A stretch of 64,000 nucleotides of DNA from Chryseobacterium rhizoplanae (GCF_900182655.1 NZ_FXTC01000004.1:1-64000), one strand, 5' to 3'; numbered from the stretch's first letter, positions 1 to 10,400 are shown. Translations and numbers: made by a program. The notes: generated from the sequence alone by a model not told the origin.

Positions 1-86
1 TTTTTAGGTGTTTCCATAATTAAATGTAATTCTTTTTTGAAAACACTCCTTAACTTTTATACTATATACTGTCTACTTTTTGCTGA

Positions 87-383
87 CGATTTACATATGC
101 AACTATATATAATTATTTAAAGTCCATAGATAAACTTGAATATATTCTTATTGATAAAAATAAGGCAAATTCTATATATACAGTAAGAAACGAAATCAAT
201 AATACTGTAAATGAAAGTCTAAAAATTCAAGGTTATGATGAGTTATTAAATAATCTTAATCAATTTAATAGTAAAAAAGTAATTATTAGCAACTTTGATT
301 ATAACAAAAAGGATTTTACCATATTTATCAATGACAAAGAGACTGAAATATTAGGAATATTATGGCGCGATATCAATAAATAA
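87..383 (+). pseudogene. Start-less open frame, probable gene remnant
   Basis: The plus frame is open from just after a stop at 84-86 to a stop at 381-383 (about 98 codons), but it contains no ATG. The last 80 or so codons read like a small acidic/asparagine-rich protein (ending WRDINK) rather than random sequence. It lies in the AT-rich left end, ahead of small genes that resemble orphan immunity genes. The likeliest reading is a 5'-truncated or frameshifted immunity or effector gene. I do not recognise the family. A start outside the window is excluded by the in-frame stop. Confidence 0.3.
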
Positions 384-482
384 AAATAATATCCTTTGTT
401 AATGAAGAACGTACTACTTGCGTCTTTAAGTGTAATATGCCATCCTATAAGCTGGACAACAAAATAAATTGTTATTAGAGAA

Positions 483-812
483 ATGAAAGAATTAATTTAT
501 TCTAAAATAAAAGAATATGATCCTCAATTAGACGATTTTGAAATCTCATATTCAAATCATCCTTTATTGTTGGATGATGTAATTATGTCCTATAAAGGAA
601 GAAATAAATTAGCTAAAAGCGAAAGTATAAAAGAATTAACATATGAGATCTTAAATAATCTTCTTTTAATTAAAAACGAATCTGTTGAATATGTAAAATT
701 TGTTGTTGTAAGATATAATATTACGAGTAGGCTGTTTGTTTTCGCAGAAGACTATTCAAAAGTTTTTTTTGATTTTACATCTCCCACTGAAAACAATTCA
801 GAATCCAATTAG
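483..812 (+). CDS. Small hypothetical protein, possible orphan immunity protein
   Basis: A 109-residue acidic protein with no signal peptide or membrane segment and a mix of hydrophobic strand-like stretches (YVKFVVVRYN, RLFVFAED). The ATG at 483 follows AT-rich sequence. I do not recognise the family. Its size, acidity, low GC and position between a gene remnant and a CPCC-family gene, upstream of an RHS-core fragment, are what one sees for immunity genes stacked downstream of polymorphic toxins. That role is inference. A perfect hairpin terminator follows at 858-888. Confidence 0.55.
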   Translation: MKELIYSKIKEYDPQLDDFEISYSNHPLLLDDVIMSYKGRNKLAKSESIKELTYEILNNLLLIKNESVEYVKFVVVRYNITSRLFVFAEDYSKVFFDFTSPTENNSESN

Positions 813-857
813 AAATTAAAGAAAAAAAACATATTTGTTTCAGACATATTGCTAATA

Positions 858-890
858 AATTAGAGTATTGATTTTCAATACTCTAATTTT
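858..890 (+). terminator. Perfect 13-bp hairpin after the 483-812 gene
   Basis: AATTAGAGTATTG (858-870) pairs exactly with CAATACTCTAATT (876-888) around an ATTTT loop, followed by TT and then A-rich sequence. It lies 46 bases past the stop codon. The core AGTATTG-loop-CAATACT recurs in the hairpin at 1681-1704. Confidence 0.6.
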
Positions 891-926
891 AAAAATATTA
901 GTAAAATGTAAAGTTGAGTTATTATT

Positions 927-1163
927 GTGGATAGCCAAAATCAATATTTAAAACTAGCGAAAAATTTTGCTGGTGAAACCGGTGAACATATTCAGGAACA
1001 AGTTGTGGGTAAATTTTTAGTTAAATTTAATAGCAATACACAGGAAATTCTTGTTGGAAGAACGGATTTAAGAGAGATCAGAACGTTTTATAAAGCAAAC
1101 TCTAATATAAGTACGACTCCTTTCCAAGATGCTCTTGATTTAGCAGCTAGTTTAACAAAATAA
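927..1163 (+). CDS. Small protein, possible toxin C-terminal fragment
   Basis: A 78-residue frame starting at GTG (927), only 10 bases after an in-frame stop at 915-917, with no obvious ribosome-binding site. Its second half (EILVGRT...IRTFYKA...FQDALDLA) resembles the C-terminal end of a secreted nuclease-type toxin module more than a free-standing protein. This, plus the weak start, suggests the 3' remainder of an RHS toxin C-terminus that has lost its carrier. The gene is separated by only 5 bases from the CPCC-family gene, the usual toxin-immunity spacing. The family is not identified and the toxin reading is inference. Confidence 0.4.
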   Translation: MDSQNQYLKLAKNFAGETGEHIQEQVVGKFLVKFNSNTQEILVGRTDLREIRTFYKANSNISTTPFQDALDLAASLTK

Positions 1164-1168
1164 AAAGT

Positions 1169-1633
1169 ATGATAAAAATAGAATTAAATACGGTAATAAA
1201 TATACTGTCATTCAATGAACTTTCAGGAATGACTGAAGAGGAACGAGAAGAATTCATTGAAAACGAAGGAATTGAGAAAGAAGAAATCTTTGAATATTTA
1301 AAAGAAAAATATATTGGAGTAAAAGTTTCTTATATTGAAGAAAAAATTAAAAATTTATATCAATTACCTATTACTGTTATTGGAGTAGCAGAAAAACTAA
1401 ATCAGTGTCCTTGTTGTAATTTCAGAACAATTTTTGAAACAGGGAATTATCAAATTTGTCCAGTGTGCTTTTGGGAAGACGATGGGAATACGGATGATAT
1501 GAAAATTAGTTCTGTTAACCATATGACATTAAAAGAAGCAAGAGATAATTTTAAGACAAAAGGTGCTATTTCAGATCAATTTTTGAAATTTGTGGATAAA
1601 GAAGCTGTACTTAAGTATTATAAAGATATTTAG
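1169..1633 (+). CDS. CPCC-family cysteine-rich protein, probable immunity protein
   Basis: A 154-residue protein. The N-terminal ~80 residues are acidic and helical (MTEEEREEFIENEG). The C-terminal half carries the CPCC-family signature: CPCC near residue 80, then CPVCFWEDDG and a late LKEARDNF motif. Paired cysteines suggest a zinc ribbon. Members of this family (Pfam Cys_rich_CPCC) are frequently encoded next to polymorphic toxins and treated as immunity proteins, so a role in neutralising the toxin encoded by the preceding short gene is plausible. The gene starts 5 bases after that gene and is followed by a hairpin at 1681-1704 and an RHS-core remnant. Confidence 0.75.
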   Translation: MIKIELNTVINILSFNELSGMTEEEREEFIENEGIEKEEIFEYLKEKYIGVKVSYIEEKIKNLYQLPITVIGVAEKLNQCPCCNFRTIFETGNYQICPVCFWEDDGNTDDMKISSVNHMTLKEARDNFKTKGAISDQFLKFVDKEAVLKYYKDI

Positions 1634-1680
1634 TATAATCCTTCCCAAGCCGGCTGAAATGTTCTAAACATATATTAAAT

Positions 1681-1710
1681 ATAGTATTGGTTTTTCAATA
1701 CTATAGTTTT
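1681..1710 (+). terminator. Hairpin after the CPCC-family gene
   Basis: ATAGTATTG (1681-1689) pairs with CAATACTAT (1696-1704) around a short T-rich loop, followed by AGTTTT. It shares its stem core with the hairpin at 858-888, so these look like repeated module-boundary terminators. Confidence 0.5.
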
Positions 1711-1712
1711 AA

Positions 1713-1835
1713 TATAACAGCAAAGAGCTTCAAGGAACCGGGATGTATAGTTACGGCTGGAGAGACCATATCCCGGATATTGCAAGATGGAATGGATGTA
1801 CGTCAAGGTTCATCCATACACCAAGTACCATATGA
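1713..1835 (+). pseudogene. RHS repeat-associated core domain fragment
   Basis: The plus frame 1713-1835 encodes about 40 residues beginning YNSKELQGTGMYSYGWRDH and continuing IPDIARWNG. This matches the hallmark end of the RHS repeat-associated core (consensus YNGKELQ..TGMYDYGAR.Y.PDIGRW). An in-frame TAA lies directly upstream, so nothing of the RHS barrel or its N-terminus remains, and after the core the frame degrades to a stop at 1833-1835. It is the debris of an RHS/YD-repeat toxin gene and explains the orphan immunity-like genes upstream. The rest of 1634-2098 holds only the terminator at 1823-1850 and AT-rich leader sequence. Confidence 0.75.
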
Positions 1836-1858
1836 TCACATATGGTACTTTTTCTTTT
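1823..1858 (+). terminator. Rho-independent terminator after the RHS remnant
   Basis: AAGTACCATATG (1823-1834) pairs perfectly with CATATGGTACTT (1839-1850), loop ATCA, followed directly by a T-rich run (TTTCTTTT). Confidence 0.75.
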
Positions 1859-2098
1859 CATAATGCCCCTTACTTCCTTCAAAATCCGAAATTCACTTCA
1901 ATTTATTTGAAATAAACAGAGATATACCTTTATTGTCAAATTTACTATAATGGATTACAAAATTATTTCGTATTTTGCTTTACTTATTAAAATAATAATT
2001 TAAAGTACCTAAAAATGTTTAAAATATAAACTTTAAGGCTCTGATTATCATTTTTTAATAATCAAAAAAAGAAAAATCTCTAATCATTGAAATAATAT

Positions 2099-5000
2099 AT
2101 GAAGAAGTATCCAATTCCTGCAAATGAAGAAGCCCGAATGAGGAAACTGGAGTTTTTTGATCTTTTGAACCTTGAAAAAGATCCCCAGTTAGACATTTTT
2201 GCAGAGACGGCATGCCTGGTGACCGATTGTCCCGCAGCACTTATTGCAATGATGGAAAGTGAAACCCAAACCATCCAAAGCTGTGTGGGTCTTGCCCTCG
2301 ATTTTGTAGACCGGAAAAATACGGTATGCCAATATTCTATTGCAAGTGGGGACATTGTAATTATCAATGATACTTTATTAGACGAAAGATCTTCTGATAA
2401 CGCAATTATTCTGGCGGGAGGAATCAGGTTTTATGCAGGAGTACCCCTGATTGATGATGAAGGATTCGTATTAGGAACCATCTGCGTTATCGATTATAAG
2501 CCTAAAACAATTACAGATGATCAGATTTCAACCCTGAAAAAAATAGGAGAGGCGATCACAAAAGTCCTGATGGGGAAAAGAAAAAATATTCAGGCTGAAT
2601 ACTTTCAACAGACCTTCAGTATTTCCAATAACCTGATCTGTGTTTTGGATAAGGATTTCACTATAAAAGAAGTCAATCCGGCTTTTGAAAGTACTTTTCA
2701 ATTGGAGAAGTCTCAGGTTATTAATCAGAATTTCCTCACTATTTTAGGCAGCCATAATTCCCAATTGCAATTACTTACCAAAAATCTGCCTATTACAGAT
2801 GGAGAAGTAACATTTACCACTTCTACAAACATAGATGATACACAGACTATTATTGTAGAATGGTCTCTGAAATTAAATCAGAAGCATTCTGAAATTTTCT
2901 GTTTCGGGATCAATATTACCCAGCGTATCGATGAAAAACTCAAACTTGAAAGTTCTGAACGCCGTTTCAGAAGCTTCTTCGAAAATGCAATAGGCCTGAT
3001 GAGTATGCATGATATGGAAGGGAATATTATTGCCGTAAACGAAAAAGGAAGAGAAACCCTGCAGTATTCCACAGAAGAAGTGGAAGGATTGAACCTAAAA
3101 GATCTTGTCCCTGAAAAAAACTGGCCGCTGCTGGAACAATACCTGGAAAGAATCAACAAAAATCAGGAAGACTTCGGAACCATGATCCTGAAAACCAAAG
3201 GAGGTGAAGAGGTCATCTGGATGTACCACAATCTGGTAGAAATCAACAAAGAAGGAAAACCTTATGTAGTAAGTACCGCACTGAATGTCACTGAAAGAAT
3301 GACGCTGGAAAAAGATCTTGTTCATACCAAAAAAATGCTGGAACAGACAAGTGCTGTGGCACAGGTGGGAGGATGGGAAGTGAATCTTAAAAAGAATACT
3401 GTATTCTGGTCACAATCTACCAGAGAGATACATAAAATAGATAAAACATTCCAGCCCGACCTGGAAAATGCACTGGGCTTCTATAGCGAAAAAAGCCGGG
3501 AAAAACTGAAATTATTATTCGAAAGAGCTGTAAAAGAAGGTATTCCCTACGATGAAGAGTTACAGCTTATCCGTAATGATGGTGTGATGATCTGGGTAAG
3601 GGTAAAAGGAATACCCGAGTTTGAGGAAGGAGCCTGTACCAGAGTATATGGAATCATTCAGGATATCGATAATTTCAAAAAAATCTACCTTGAACTGGCC
3701 AAAAAAGAGGCGATGCTTCAGTCATTCGTTACCTATGTTCCTGCAACGGTGGCTATGTTTGACAAAGAACTTAACTACCTTTCAGTAAGCAGCAGCTGGA
3801 AAGATGAGTTCCAGATGAATGACATCAGGCTGATTGGAGAAAATATGTTCAAAATTTCACCTAATGTACCGGATGAAAGAATAAAGATATATCAGGATGC
3901 CTTGGCAGGAATTGCCTATAAAAATGAAGACATGGCCATAGAAATTCCTGGTAAAGAAGTCATTCAGCATTACAATATAGAAGTTACGCCATGGTATCTT
4001 TCCACTCATACAATAGGCGGGATCATTGTTTCTGCACAAAATATTACAGCATCCGTAAGAATCAATGAAGAGCTTAAAAATGCCAAGAAAATGGCTGATA
4101 TTGCCAATAAAGCAAAATCTGAATTTCTGGCGAATATGAGCCATGAGATCAGGACTCCGTTGAATGGTGTCATCGGGTTCTCAGACCTTCTGCTAAAAAC
4201 TCCGTTGAATGAGATACAGACGCAATACCTCAATTATATTAATGAATCCGGAGAGAACCTGCTAAGCATCATCAATGATATTCTTGACTTTTCCAAAATA
4301 GAATCCGGAAAAATGGATTTTTCAATTGAGAGATCCAATGTGTATGATATTGTAAACCAGGTGATCAACGTGATCCTCTATCAGTCGCAGAAAAAGAATA
4401 TAGAATTACTGTTAAATATAGAGCCGGGACTTCCTGAAACCATTTGGGTGGATGAATCCAGACTGAAACAGATTCTGATCAACCTTCTCGGAAATGCTGT
4501 CAAATTTACAGCACAGGGAGAAATAGAACTTAAAGTAGAAAAGCTGAAGCTTGACCATAAAGATATCACCTTAAGATTTTCAGTGCGGGACACCGGAATT
4601 GGCATTCCTAAAGAGAAGCAGCAGTTTATTTTTGATGCCTTCACCCAGGAAAACAGCTCTATCAGCAAACGTTATGGCGGAACAGGACTTGGACTTACCA
4701 TCTCAAACAATATTCTGAAATATATGGGAAGCAGCCTGTCTTTGGTAAGCGAGGTTGATAAAGGTTCTGTTTTCTATTTTGACATTCAGATTCCTTGTGA
4801 AATGACAGAACGCCATGAAGATGAAGATCTGAAAATAAACAGAGTTCTTATTGTTGATGATAACGAAGCCAACAGAGTGATTCTCCAGCATATGCTTGCC
4901 TATAAAAATATAGATTCAAAGCTTGCTGCCAATGGTATGGAAGCCCTTCAGATACTTCTTGCAGGGGAACGCTTCGATGTTATTCTTATGGATTACCATA

Positions 5001-6007
5001 TGCCGATCATTTCGGGGTTGGAAACGATAGAAAAAATCAAGGAAATGTTTAACAAGCAAAATGAACTTTCACCTTTGGTTATCCTTCATACCTCTTCCGA
5101 AGAGCATGATGTCATCAATTCTTTCCGCCAGGAAAACAATTCTTACTTCCTGCTGAAGCCTATCAAATCTGAAGAGTTGTATAAAACATTGAAACAGGCC
5201 GTAAAGTTCACAGAAAAAGAAATCAGTCAAACTCCACAACCAGAAACAGAAGCTTCAGTACTGATGCAGGCACCTCAGGTTTTACTGGTAGATGACAACC
5301 CTGTAAATATGGTCCTGAACCACAAAATGGTGCGTTCCCTGATTCCCGATGCGGAGCTCACAGAAGCTACGGACGGCCTTCAGGCTTGGGAACAGTGCAA
5401 AGAAAAAACATTCAATATCATTTTAATGGATGTGCAGATGCCGGTAATGGATGGTATTGAAGCTACAAAACAGATTCGTTTACTGCCTGGCTATGCCGAT
5501 GTTCCGATTATTGGAGTAACAGCCGGAAATGTATTGGGTGAAAAAGAAAAATGCATGAATTCCGGGATGAATGATTTTCTGCCTAAACCTTTACGACAGG
5601 CCGATCTTCTGGAAATGCTGAAAAAATACATCATGAATAAAAATCATAAGGTCTCTGAGGATGCTCTGGACCAGACAAAATACCTTGACATCAATCTTTT
5701 GAATGAACAGATAGGCGATGATGATGAAGATTTCAGAAAAGTATTTTTGGATCTCGTAATACAGCAACTTACCCAAGCTGAAGAGGATATTAAAAAAAGT
5801 ACAGCTGAAAAAGACAGTACCACCCTGAAATTGATCCTTCACAAGCTTAAAGGAACAGCAGGAACAGCAGGATTGGTAAAGCTTACAAAAAATGCAGCCA
5901 GCTGGGAAAATAAAGCAGAACCCGACATGGATTTTATCGCCATGGAAAAAGAAATGATCCAGGAAATAACAACAGGATTACAATTAATTAAAAATTTAAT
6001 ACAATAA
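2099..6007 (+). CDS. Hybrid sensor histidine kinase, GAF-PAS(4)-HisKA-HATPase-REC-REC-Hpt
   Basis: A 1302-residue cytosolic phosphorelay protein with no signal peptide or membrane segment. In order: GAF domain (about 20-165), four PAS/PAC units (about 170-660), HisKA with phospho-His682 in SHEIRTPLNG, HATPase_c with N box (LINLLGNAVKFT), DTGIGIP and GGTGLGL, receiver 1 with Asp965 (LMDYHMP), receiver 2 with Asp1111 (LMDVQMP), and an Hpt domain with His1248 (LHKLKGTAGTAG). Every relay residue is present. It begins a run of four tightly spaced plus-strand genes (gaps of 12, 9 and -7 bases) ending in a glycosyltransferase-phosphotransferase fusion, so it probably tunes exopolysaccharide output. 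The lack of membrane segments suggests cytoplasmic cues; the ligand is unknown. Confidence 0.93.
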   Translation: MKKYPIPANEEARMRKLEFFDLLNLEKDPQLDIFAETACLVTDCPAALIAMMESETQTIQSCVGLALDFVDRKNTVCQYSIASGDIVIINDTLLDERSSDNAIILAGGIRFYAGVPLIDDEGFVLGTICVIDYKPKTITDDQISTLKKIGEAITKVLMGKRKNIQAEYFQQTFSISNNLICVLDKDFTIKEVNPAFESTFQLEKSQVINQNFLTILGSHNSQLQLLTKNLPITDGEVTFTTSTNIDDTQTIIVEWSLKLNQKHSEIFCFGINITQRIDEKLKLESSERRFRSFFENAIGLMSMHDMEGNIIAVNEKGRETLQYSTEEVEGLNLKDLVPEKNWPLLEQYLERINKNQEDFGTMILKTKGGEEVIWMYHNLVEINKEGKPYVVSTALNVTERMTLEKDLVHTKKMLEQTSAVAQVGGWEVNLKKNTVFWSQSTREIHKIDKTFQPDLENALGFYSEKSREKLKLLFERAVKEGIPYDEELQLIRNDGVMIWVRVKGIPEFEEGACTRVYGIIQDIDNFKKIYLELAKKEAMLQSFVTYVPATVAMFDKELNYLSVSSSWKDEFQMNDIRLIGENMFKISPNVPDERIKIYQDALAGIAYKNEDMAIEIPGKEVIQHYNIEVTPWYLSTHTIGGIIVSAQNITASVRINEELKNAKKMADIANKAKSEFLANMSHEIRTPLNGVIGFSDLLLKTPLNEIQTQYLNYINESGENLLSIINDILDFSKIESGKMDFSIERSNVYDIVNQVINVILYQSQKKNIELLLNIEPGLPETIWVDESRLKQILINLLGNAVKFTAQGEIELKVEKLKLDHKDITLRFSVRDTGIGIPKEKQQFIFDAFTQENSSISKRYGGTGLGLTISNNILKYMGSSLSLVSEVDKGSVFYFDIQIPCEMTERHEDEDLKINRVLIVDDNEANRVILQHMLAYKNIDSKLAANGMEALQILLAGERFDVILMDYHMPIISGLETIEKIKEMFNKQNELSPLVILHTSSEEHDVINSFRQENNSYFLLKPIKSEELYKTLKQAVKFTEKEISQTPQPETEASVLMQAPQVLLVDDNPVNMVLNHKMVRSLIPDAELTEATDGLQAWEQCKEKTFNIILMDVQMPVMDGIEATKQIRLLPGYADVPIIGVTAGNVLGEKEKCMNSGMNDFLPKPLRQADLLEMLKKYIMNKNHKVSEDALDQTKYLDINLLNEQIGDDDEDFRKVFLDLVIQQLTQAEEDIKKSTAEKDSTTLKLILHKLKGTAGTAGLVKLTKNAASWENKAEPDMDFIAMEKEMIQEITTGLQLIKNLIQ

Positions 6008-6019
6008 AAAAATAAAACG

Positions 6020-6373
6020 ATGTTGATTCTAATCGCCGAAGACGACGAACTGATTCTAAAAACAATAGAGCACAAATTATTAAAAGAAGGGCACGAAGTA
6101 ATCCTTACCCGCAATGGTAAAGATGCGATCGAAACCCTTAAAACCAAAGAGGTAGATCTGGCTATCACAGATATTATGATGCCCTTTGCCTCCGGAATTG
6201 AAATACTTTCTGCCATCAAAACAATGGGCAAGCAGATCCCGGTGATCATGCTCTCCAGTATGGGGCAGGAAGAAGTGGTACTGAATGCTTTTGACCTCGG
6301 AGCTGCCGATTTCATTGTCAAACCATTCAGCCCCAATGAATTGATATTAAGAATAAAAAGATTTTCAAAATAA
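6020..6373 (+). CDS. Single-domain response regulator (CheY-like)
   Basis: A 117-residue stand-alone receiver. The acidic pocket EDDE (residues 7-10), phospho-acceptor Asp51 (ITDIMMP), the conserved Ser/Thr (MLSS) and Lys in IVKPF are all visible. No output domain follows. It starts 12 bases after the hybrid kinase and 9 bases before the HEAT-repeat gene, so it is almost certainly the kinase's downstream partner. With no DNA-binding domain it must act by protein contact; the HEAT-repeat protein or the glycosyltransferase downstream is the obvious candidate target, which is inference from gene order. Confidence 0.92.
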   Translation: MLILIAEDDELILKTIEHKLLKEGHEVILTRNGKDAIETLKTKEVDLAITDIMMPFASGIEILSAIKTMGKQIPVIMLSSMGQEEVVLNAFDLGAADFIVKPFSPNELILRIKRFSK

Positions 6374-6382
6374 AATTCAGCC

Positions 6383-7447
6383 ATGTTTCTCACCACTTCT
6401 GTGCATTTTCTTTTTCTCGTATTTATGGGAATGCTTTCCTTGGTACTCTTACTGATCATAGCCGTGCTCATTTACAGCTTTTATCAGTATAGAGAATCCC
6501 TCCATATTTTCAGGTGGTCAGAAATGATCAATAAAAGAATCTCAGAAGTGATTGTATATGGTGAAGAAACCTCTGCAGATCATAACTTTTCGGCAGCCTC
6601 CGGAAATTCTTTATTCAGAAATTTATTCCTTCAGAAGCTGGCCGAATCCGAGAAGAAATTTTCCGGGGCAGCACAGCATACACTCAAAGGTCTTTTCCAG
6701 GAATATGGTCTTCAGGAAGAAGCATTAAAAAAACTGAATCAGAAAAAGATACATTTAATTGCCGGAGGCATACAGGAACTTACAGCAATGAATGTAGAAG
6801 AAGCACTGCCAAAGATTTCCACATTTTTAACGCATCCTTCAGCACAGGTTTACCAGGAAGCACAATATGCGATGGTTCATTTTAAAGGATTTGAAGGGCT
6901 TCATTTCCTGAACAGCATTTCAACAAAAATATCAGAATGGCAGCAGCTTCGTCTGCTTATTTCAGTCACCAGCATTCCTGAGGATTCCAGTGATAGTATT
7001 AAAAGCTGGGTTGAAAGTTCAAATGATTCAGTGGTCATTTTTACCCTTAATCTGTTAAGAAAATTTCAGGTATTATCACTTTATCCCACAGTTATTGATG
7101 TGCTGGATCATCCTTCTGTTGATGTTCGGCTACAGGCAGTACAGACATTGTTGTCCCTTGAAAATTCTTCAACCGTTGCCCACCTCATGGAAGTGTATCC
7201 TCAGCAGCCTCTTGAAGTGCAGAAAGAAATCCTTAAAGTAATGAAGAAGTCAAAAGACCAGTGCTCCGTAGACTTTCTGAAAGATCAATTGTTAAACAAC
7301 ACTGATTCAGGAATAAAAGTCTATGCAGCAGAAGCCCTATGTTCATTGGAAAAACAGGAATTCCTTGTAGAAACATCTAAAAACAACACTTCATCAGAAG
7401 AATTAATTCAAATCATTAAATACGCTTTACAGGAAAAAGTATGTTAG
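6383..7447 (+). CDS. Membrane-anchored HEAT-repeat protein
   Basis: A 354-residue protein with one N-terminal membrane segment (about residues 8-32), a linker, and a C-terminal array of HEAT-like helical repeats (for example PTVIDVLDHPSVDVRLQAVQ and IKVYAAEALCSLEK). HEAT arrays are protein-binding scaffolds. It lies between the lone receiver and the glycosyltransferase-phosphotransferase fusion and overlaps the latter by 7 bases, implying translational coupling. A reasonable reading is an adaptor that couples the phosphorelay to the membrane synthase; no catalytic motif is visible. The domain call rests on repeat pattern, not on a search. Confidence 0.82.
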   Translation: MFLTTSVHFLFLVFMGMLSLVLLLIIAVLIYSFYQYRESLHIFRWSEMINKRISEVIVYGEETSADHNFSAASGNSLFRNLFLQKLAESEKKFSGAAQHTLKGLFQEYGLQEEALKKLNQKKIHLIAGGIQELTAMNVEEALPKISTFLTHPSAQVYQEAQYAMVHFKGFEGLHFLNSISTKISEWQQLRLLISVTSIPEDSSDSIKSWVESSNDSVVIFTLNLLRKFQVLSLYPTVIDVLDHPSVDVRLQAVQTLLSLENSSTVAHLMEVYPQQPLEVQKEILKVMKKSKDQCSVDFLKDQLLNNTDSGIKVYAAEALCSLEKQEFLVETSKNNTSSEELIQIIKYALQEKVC

Positions 7448-10400
7448 AATTCTCACACATCATCTATGAAGTTGTTATCTGGGTGTTTCTGATTTACGGA
7501 ACAGCAATAACCCTTATCTATGGCTGGATAGGAATCTATGCACTTGGAGCTGTACTTCGTTATAAAAAAGAAAATACATTTACAGATTACAGCATTATTG
7601 CGGCCAATCCCAATGCTCCGGTATTCAGTGTTATTGCTCCGGCTTATAATGAGGGCATGACCATTGTAGAAAACGTCCGTTCTCTGTTATCCCTTTACTA
7701 TCATAATCTGGAAATTATCATTGTGAATGACGGAAGTAAGGATGACTCTATCCAAAAGCTTATTGAAGCTTACGAATTGGAATCCATAGCGTACTTCATC
7801 CAGGGAAAAATAGAAACCAATACGGTAAGAGGTGTTTATAAAAGTAAAAATCCTGCCTTTAAAAAGCTGATTGTTGTTGATAAAGAAAACGGAGGAAAAG
7901 CAGATGCCCTGAATGTGGGAGTGAATATTTCTTCCGGTGAATATCTGGTTTGTATTGACGTAGACTGTATTCTGGAGCAGGATGCGATTCTGAAACTCGC
8001 AAAACCAATGCTGGAACAGACTGATAAAAAGTTCATCGCCTGCGGTGGAGTCATTCGTCTGGCCAATAACTGCGTGATAGAAAATGGTAAAATAGTAAGT
8101 GTCAACATGCCGAAAACGCTTTTGGGCAGAACCCAGGCATTAGAATACATCAGAGCCTTTGTACTAGGACGTATGGCATGGTCCAGGGCATCAGGATTGA
8201 TTCTGATCTCCGGTGCTTTCGGAGTTTTTGACAGAAAAATAGTACTCGCTTGCGGTGGTTATGATAAAAACACAGTGGGAGAGGACATGGAGCTGGTGGT
8301 AAGAATGAGAAAGTACATGGAAGAAAAGAATGAACCTTATGAAGTACTTACCATTCCGGATCCTTTATGCTGGACAGAAGTTCCCGAATCTAAAGATATT
8401 CTCAGAAAACAGCGCAACAGATGGATGCGCGGAACGATGGAAACCCTGTGGAAGCACAGAAAAATGATGTTCAATCCAAAATACGGAAAATTAGGAATGA
8501 TCAGTCTTCCTTATTGGTTCTTTTTTGAATTTCTGGGTCCGTTAGTTGAGTTTTCAGGGTATATTATCTTTATTGTTTTTTTACTGCTGGGAATTATCAA
8601 CTGGCCATTCTTTACGGTTCTGTTTGCCCTCGTGATCTCAATGGGGTTTCTTTATTCTATCTATTCCATATTGGTAGATCTTGTAAGCCATCAGGTGTAT
8701 ACCAAAAGAAAAGATTTTCTCGCTCTCATTGTTACCGCCTTTTCGGAACCTTTTTATTTCCATCCTATTGTGGTAAAAGCAGGAGTAAGCGGGTTTATAG
8801 ATTATTTCAAAAAATCTCACGGATGGGGCGAAATGACAAGACAGGGCTTCAATCAAAGCACACAGCATTTACCTTTTAAAGAAAGAATGCTTGCTATTCT
8901 TCAGTCTGGCCTTAAAAGATGGGGAATACTCGCATTGGTTTTCTTTGCATTATTTTTAGTGGGAGTAACTGCAGAATGGTTATGGTACCGGTATACTTTT
9001 CCTAAATTTGATACCCCCGCGATTGTAGGGAATCTTTTCACAGAGAATATTTTATTTGCCCTAAGGTTCACATTTTGTGTTGGAGTTGCTTATCTGATTA
9101 TTAATTTCATCAAAGAAGGCTGGGCAAAGACCCTGGCAACTGTGGCTTTGCTTATTGTAACCGTTACCCAGTATATTTTATTCCTGTATTTCTCAGAAAC
9201 CCGGAATGTATTGGGGGCAGACCTTTTGTACTACAGTAAAGAAGAGATGAAGCAGATTTTACAGGCAAGCGGAATGCTTAATTTTAAGAACTTTGCCCTG
9301 CTGGGTATTTTAATAACAGCCTCTCTTGTTCCTATATGGATAGCCGGTAAAGCAGCCTTAAAATCCATTTATCCGGGACTTGTATTACTTGTTTTCGGAT
9401 TAGCAGCCTTTTTCATTCCATCCAATATATTAGGATCCAAAACCTTGAGCTCTGAGAATGAATTTAATCAAAATGCAGCAAAAAGTAAATGGGCATATTT
9501 CTTTAAATCCAATGAAGACAATTTCATCAGTGATCATCCTGAACTGAATGAGTTACTAAGTGAAAATGAAGATTTCACCACCAATGCTGAAATGCTCAAT
9601 AAAAATTTCCCTTTCTGGAGGAAAGAAAATACCCCGGATTTTTTAGGATCTTATTTTAACCGATCTGAGAAAGCTCCCAACCTTGTTTTTCTTATCATGG
9701 AAGGTTTCGGACATGCGTATACTTCACCAAAAGGATATATCGGGAACTTTACCCCTTACATGGATTCTCTGTCCGGCAAAGCATTGTATTGGGAAAGCGC
9801 TTTAAGCTCAGCGGGAAGAACATTTGGAGCATTGCCATCAATCACAGGATCGCTTCCTTTTGGAAAAAACGGATTCCTTGAAATTGAAAAAACACCGGAA
9901 AATTTCAATCTTTATAATATCCTGAAAGCTAACGGGTTTGAAACAGGTTTTTATTATGGAGGTCATACATCCTTTGACCGTTACCGTGAATTTCTTGAAT
10001 ATAGCGGGGTAGATCATATCATAGATGAACCCTCATTCAGCAGTCCTTACCGTAAGCTTCCCGCCAATAACGGAGAAAGCTGGGGATATGAAGATCAGGC
10101 AGTTTTTGGTAAAATGCAGCAACAGCAAAAGCCGCAGGACAGACCCTATTTCAATATGATTCTTACCCTTTCAACACATAATCCTTTTTTAATCAACAAT
10201 AAAGATTATTATGAAAAGCTCTACAATCAAAGACTAAATTCAGGTATTCTAACTTCTGAACAGAAGAAATGGGCCACAGTGCACAAAGACCAGCTGATTT
10301 CGGTTCTTAATGCCGATGATGCCATCAAAGGATTCTTTGAAAGTTACAGTAAACGTCCGGATTTCAAGAATACCATTTTTGTGATCACGGGAGATCACAG

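Noticed and set aside
5839-6471. Minus-strand 210-codon frame across the kinase/receiver boundary
   Set aside because: Serine-rich shadow frame spanning two well-supported plus-strand genes.
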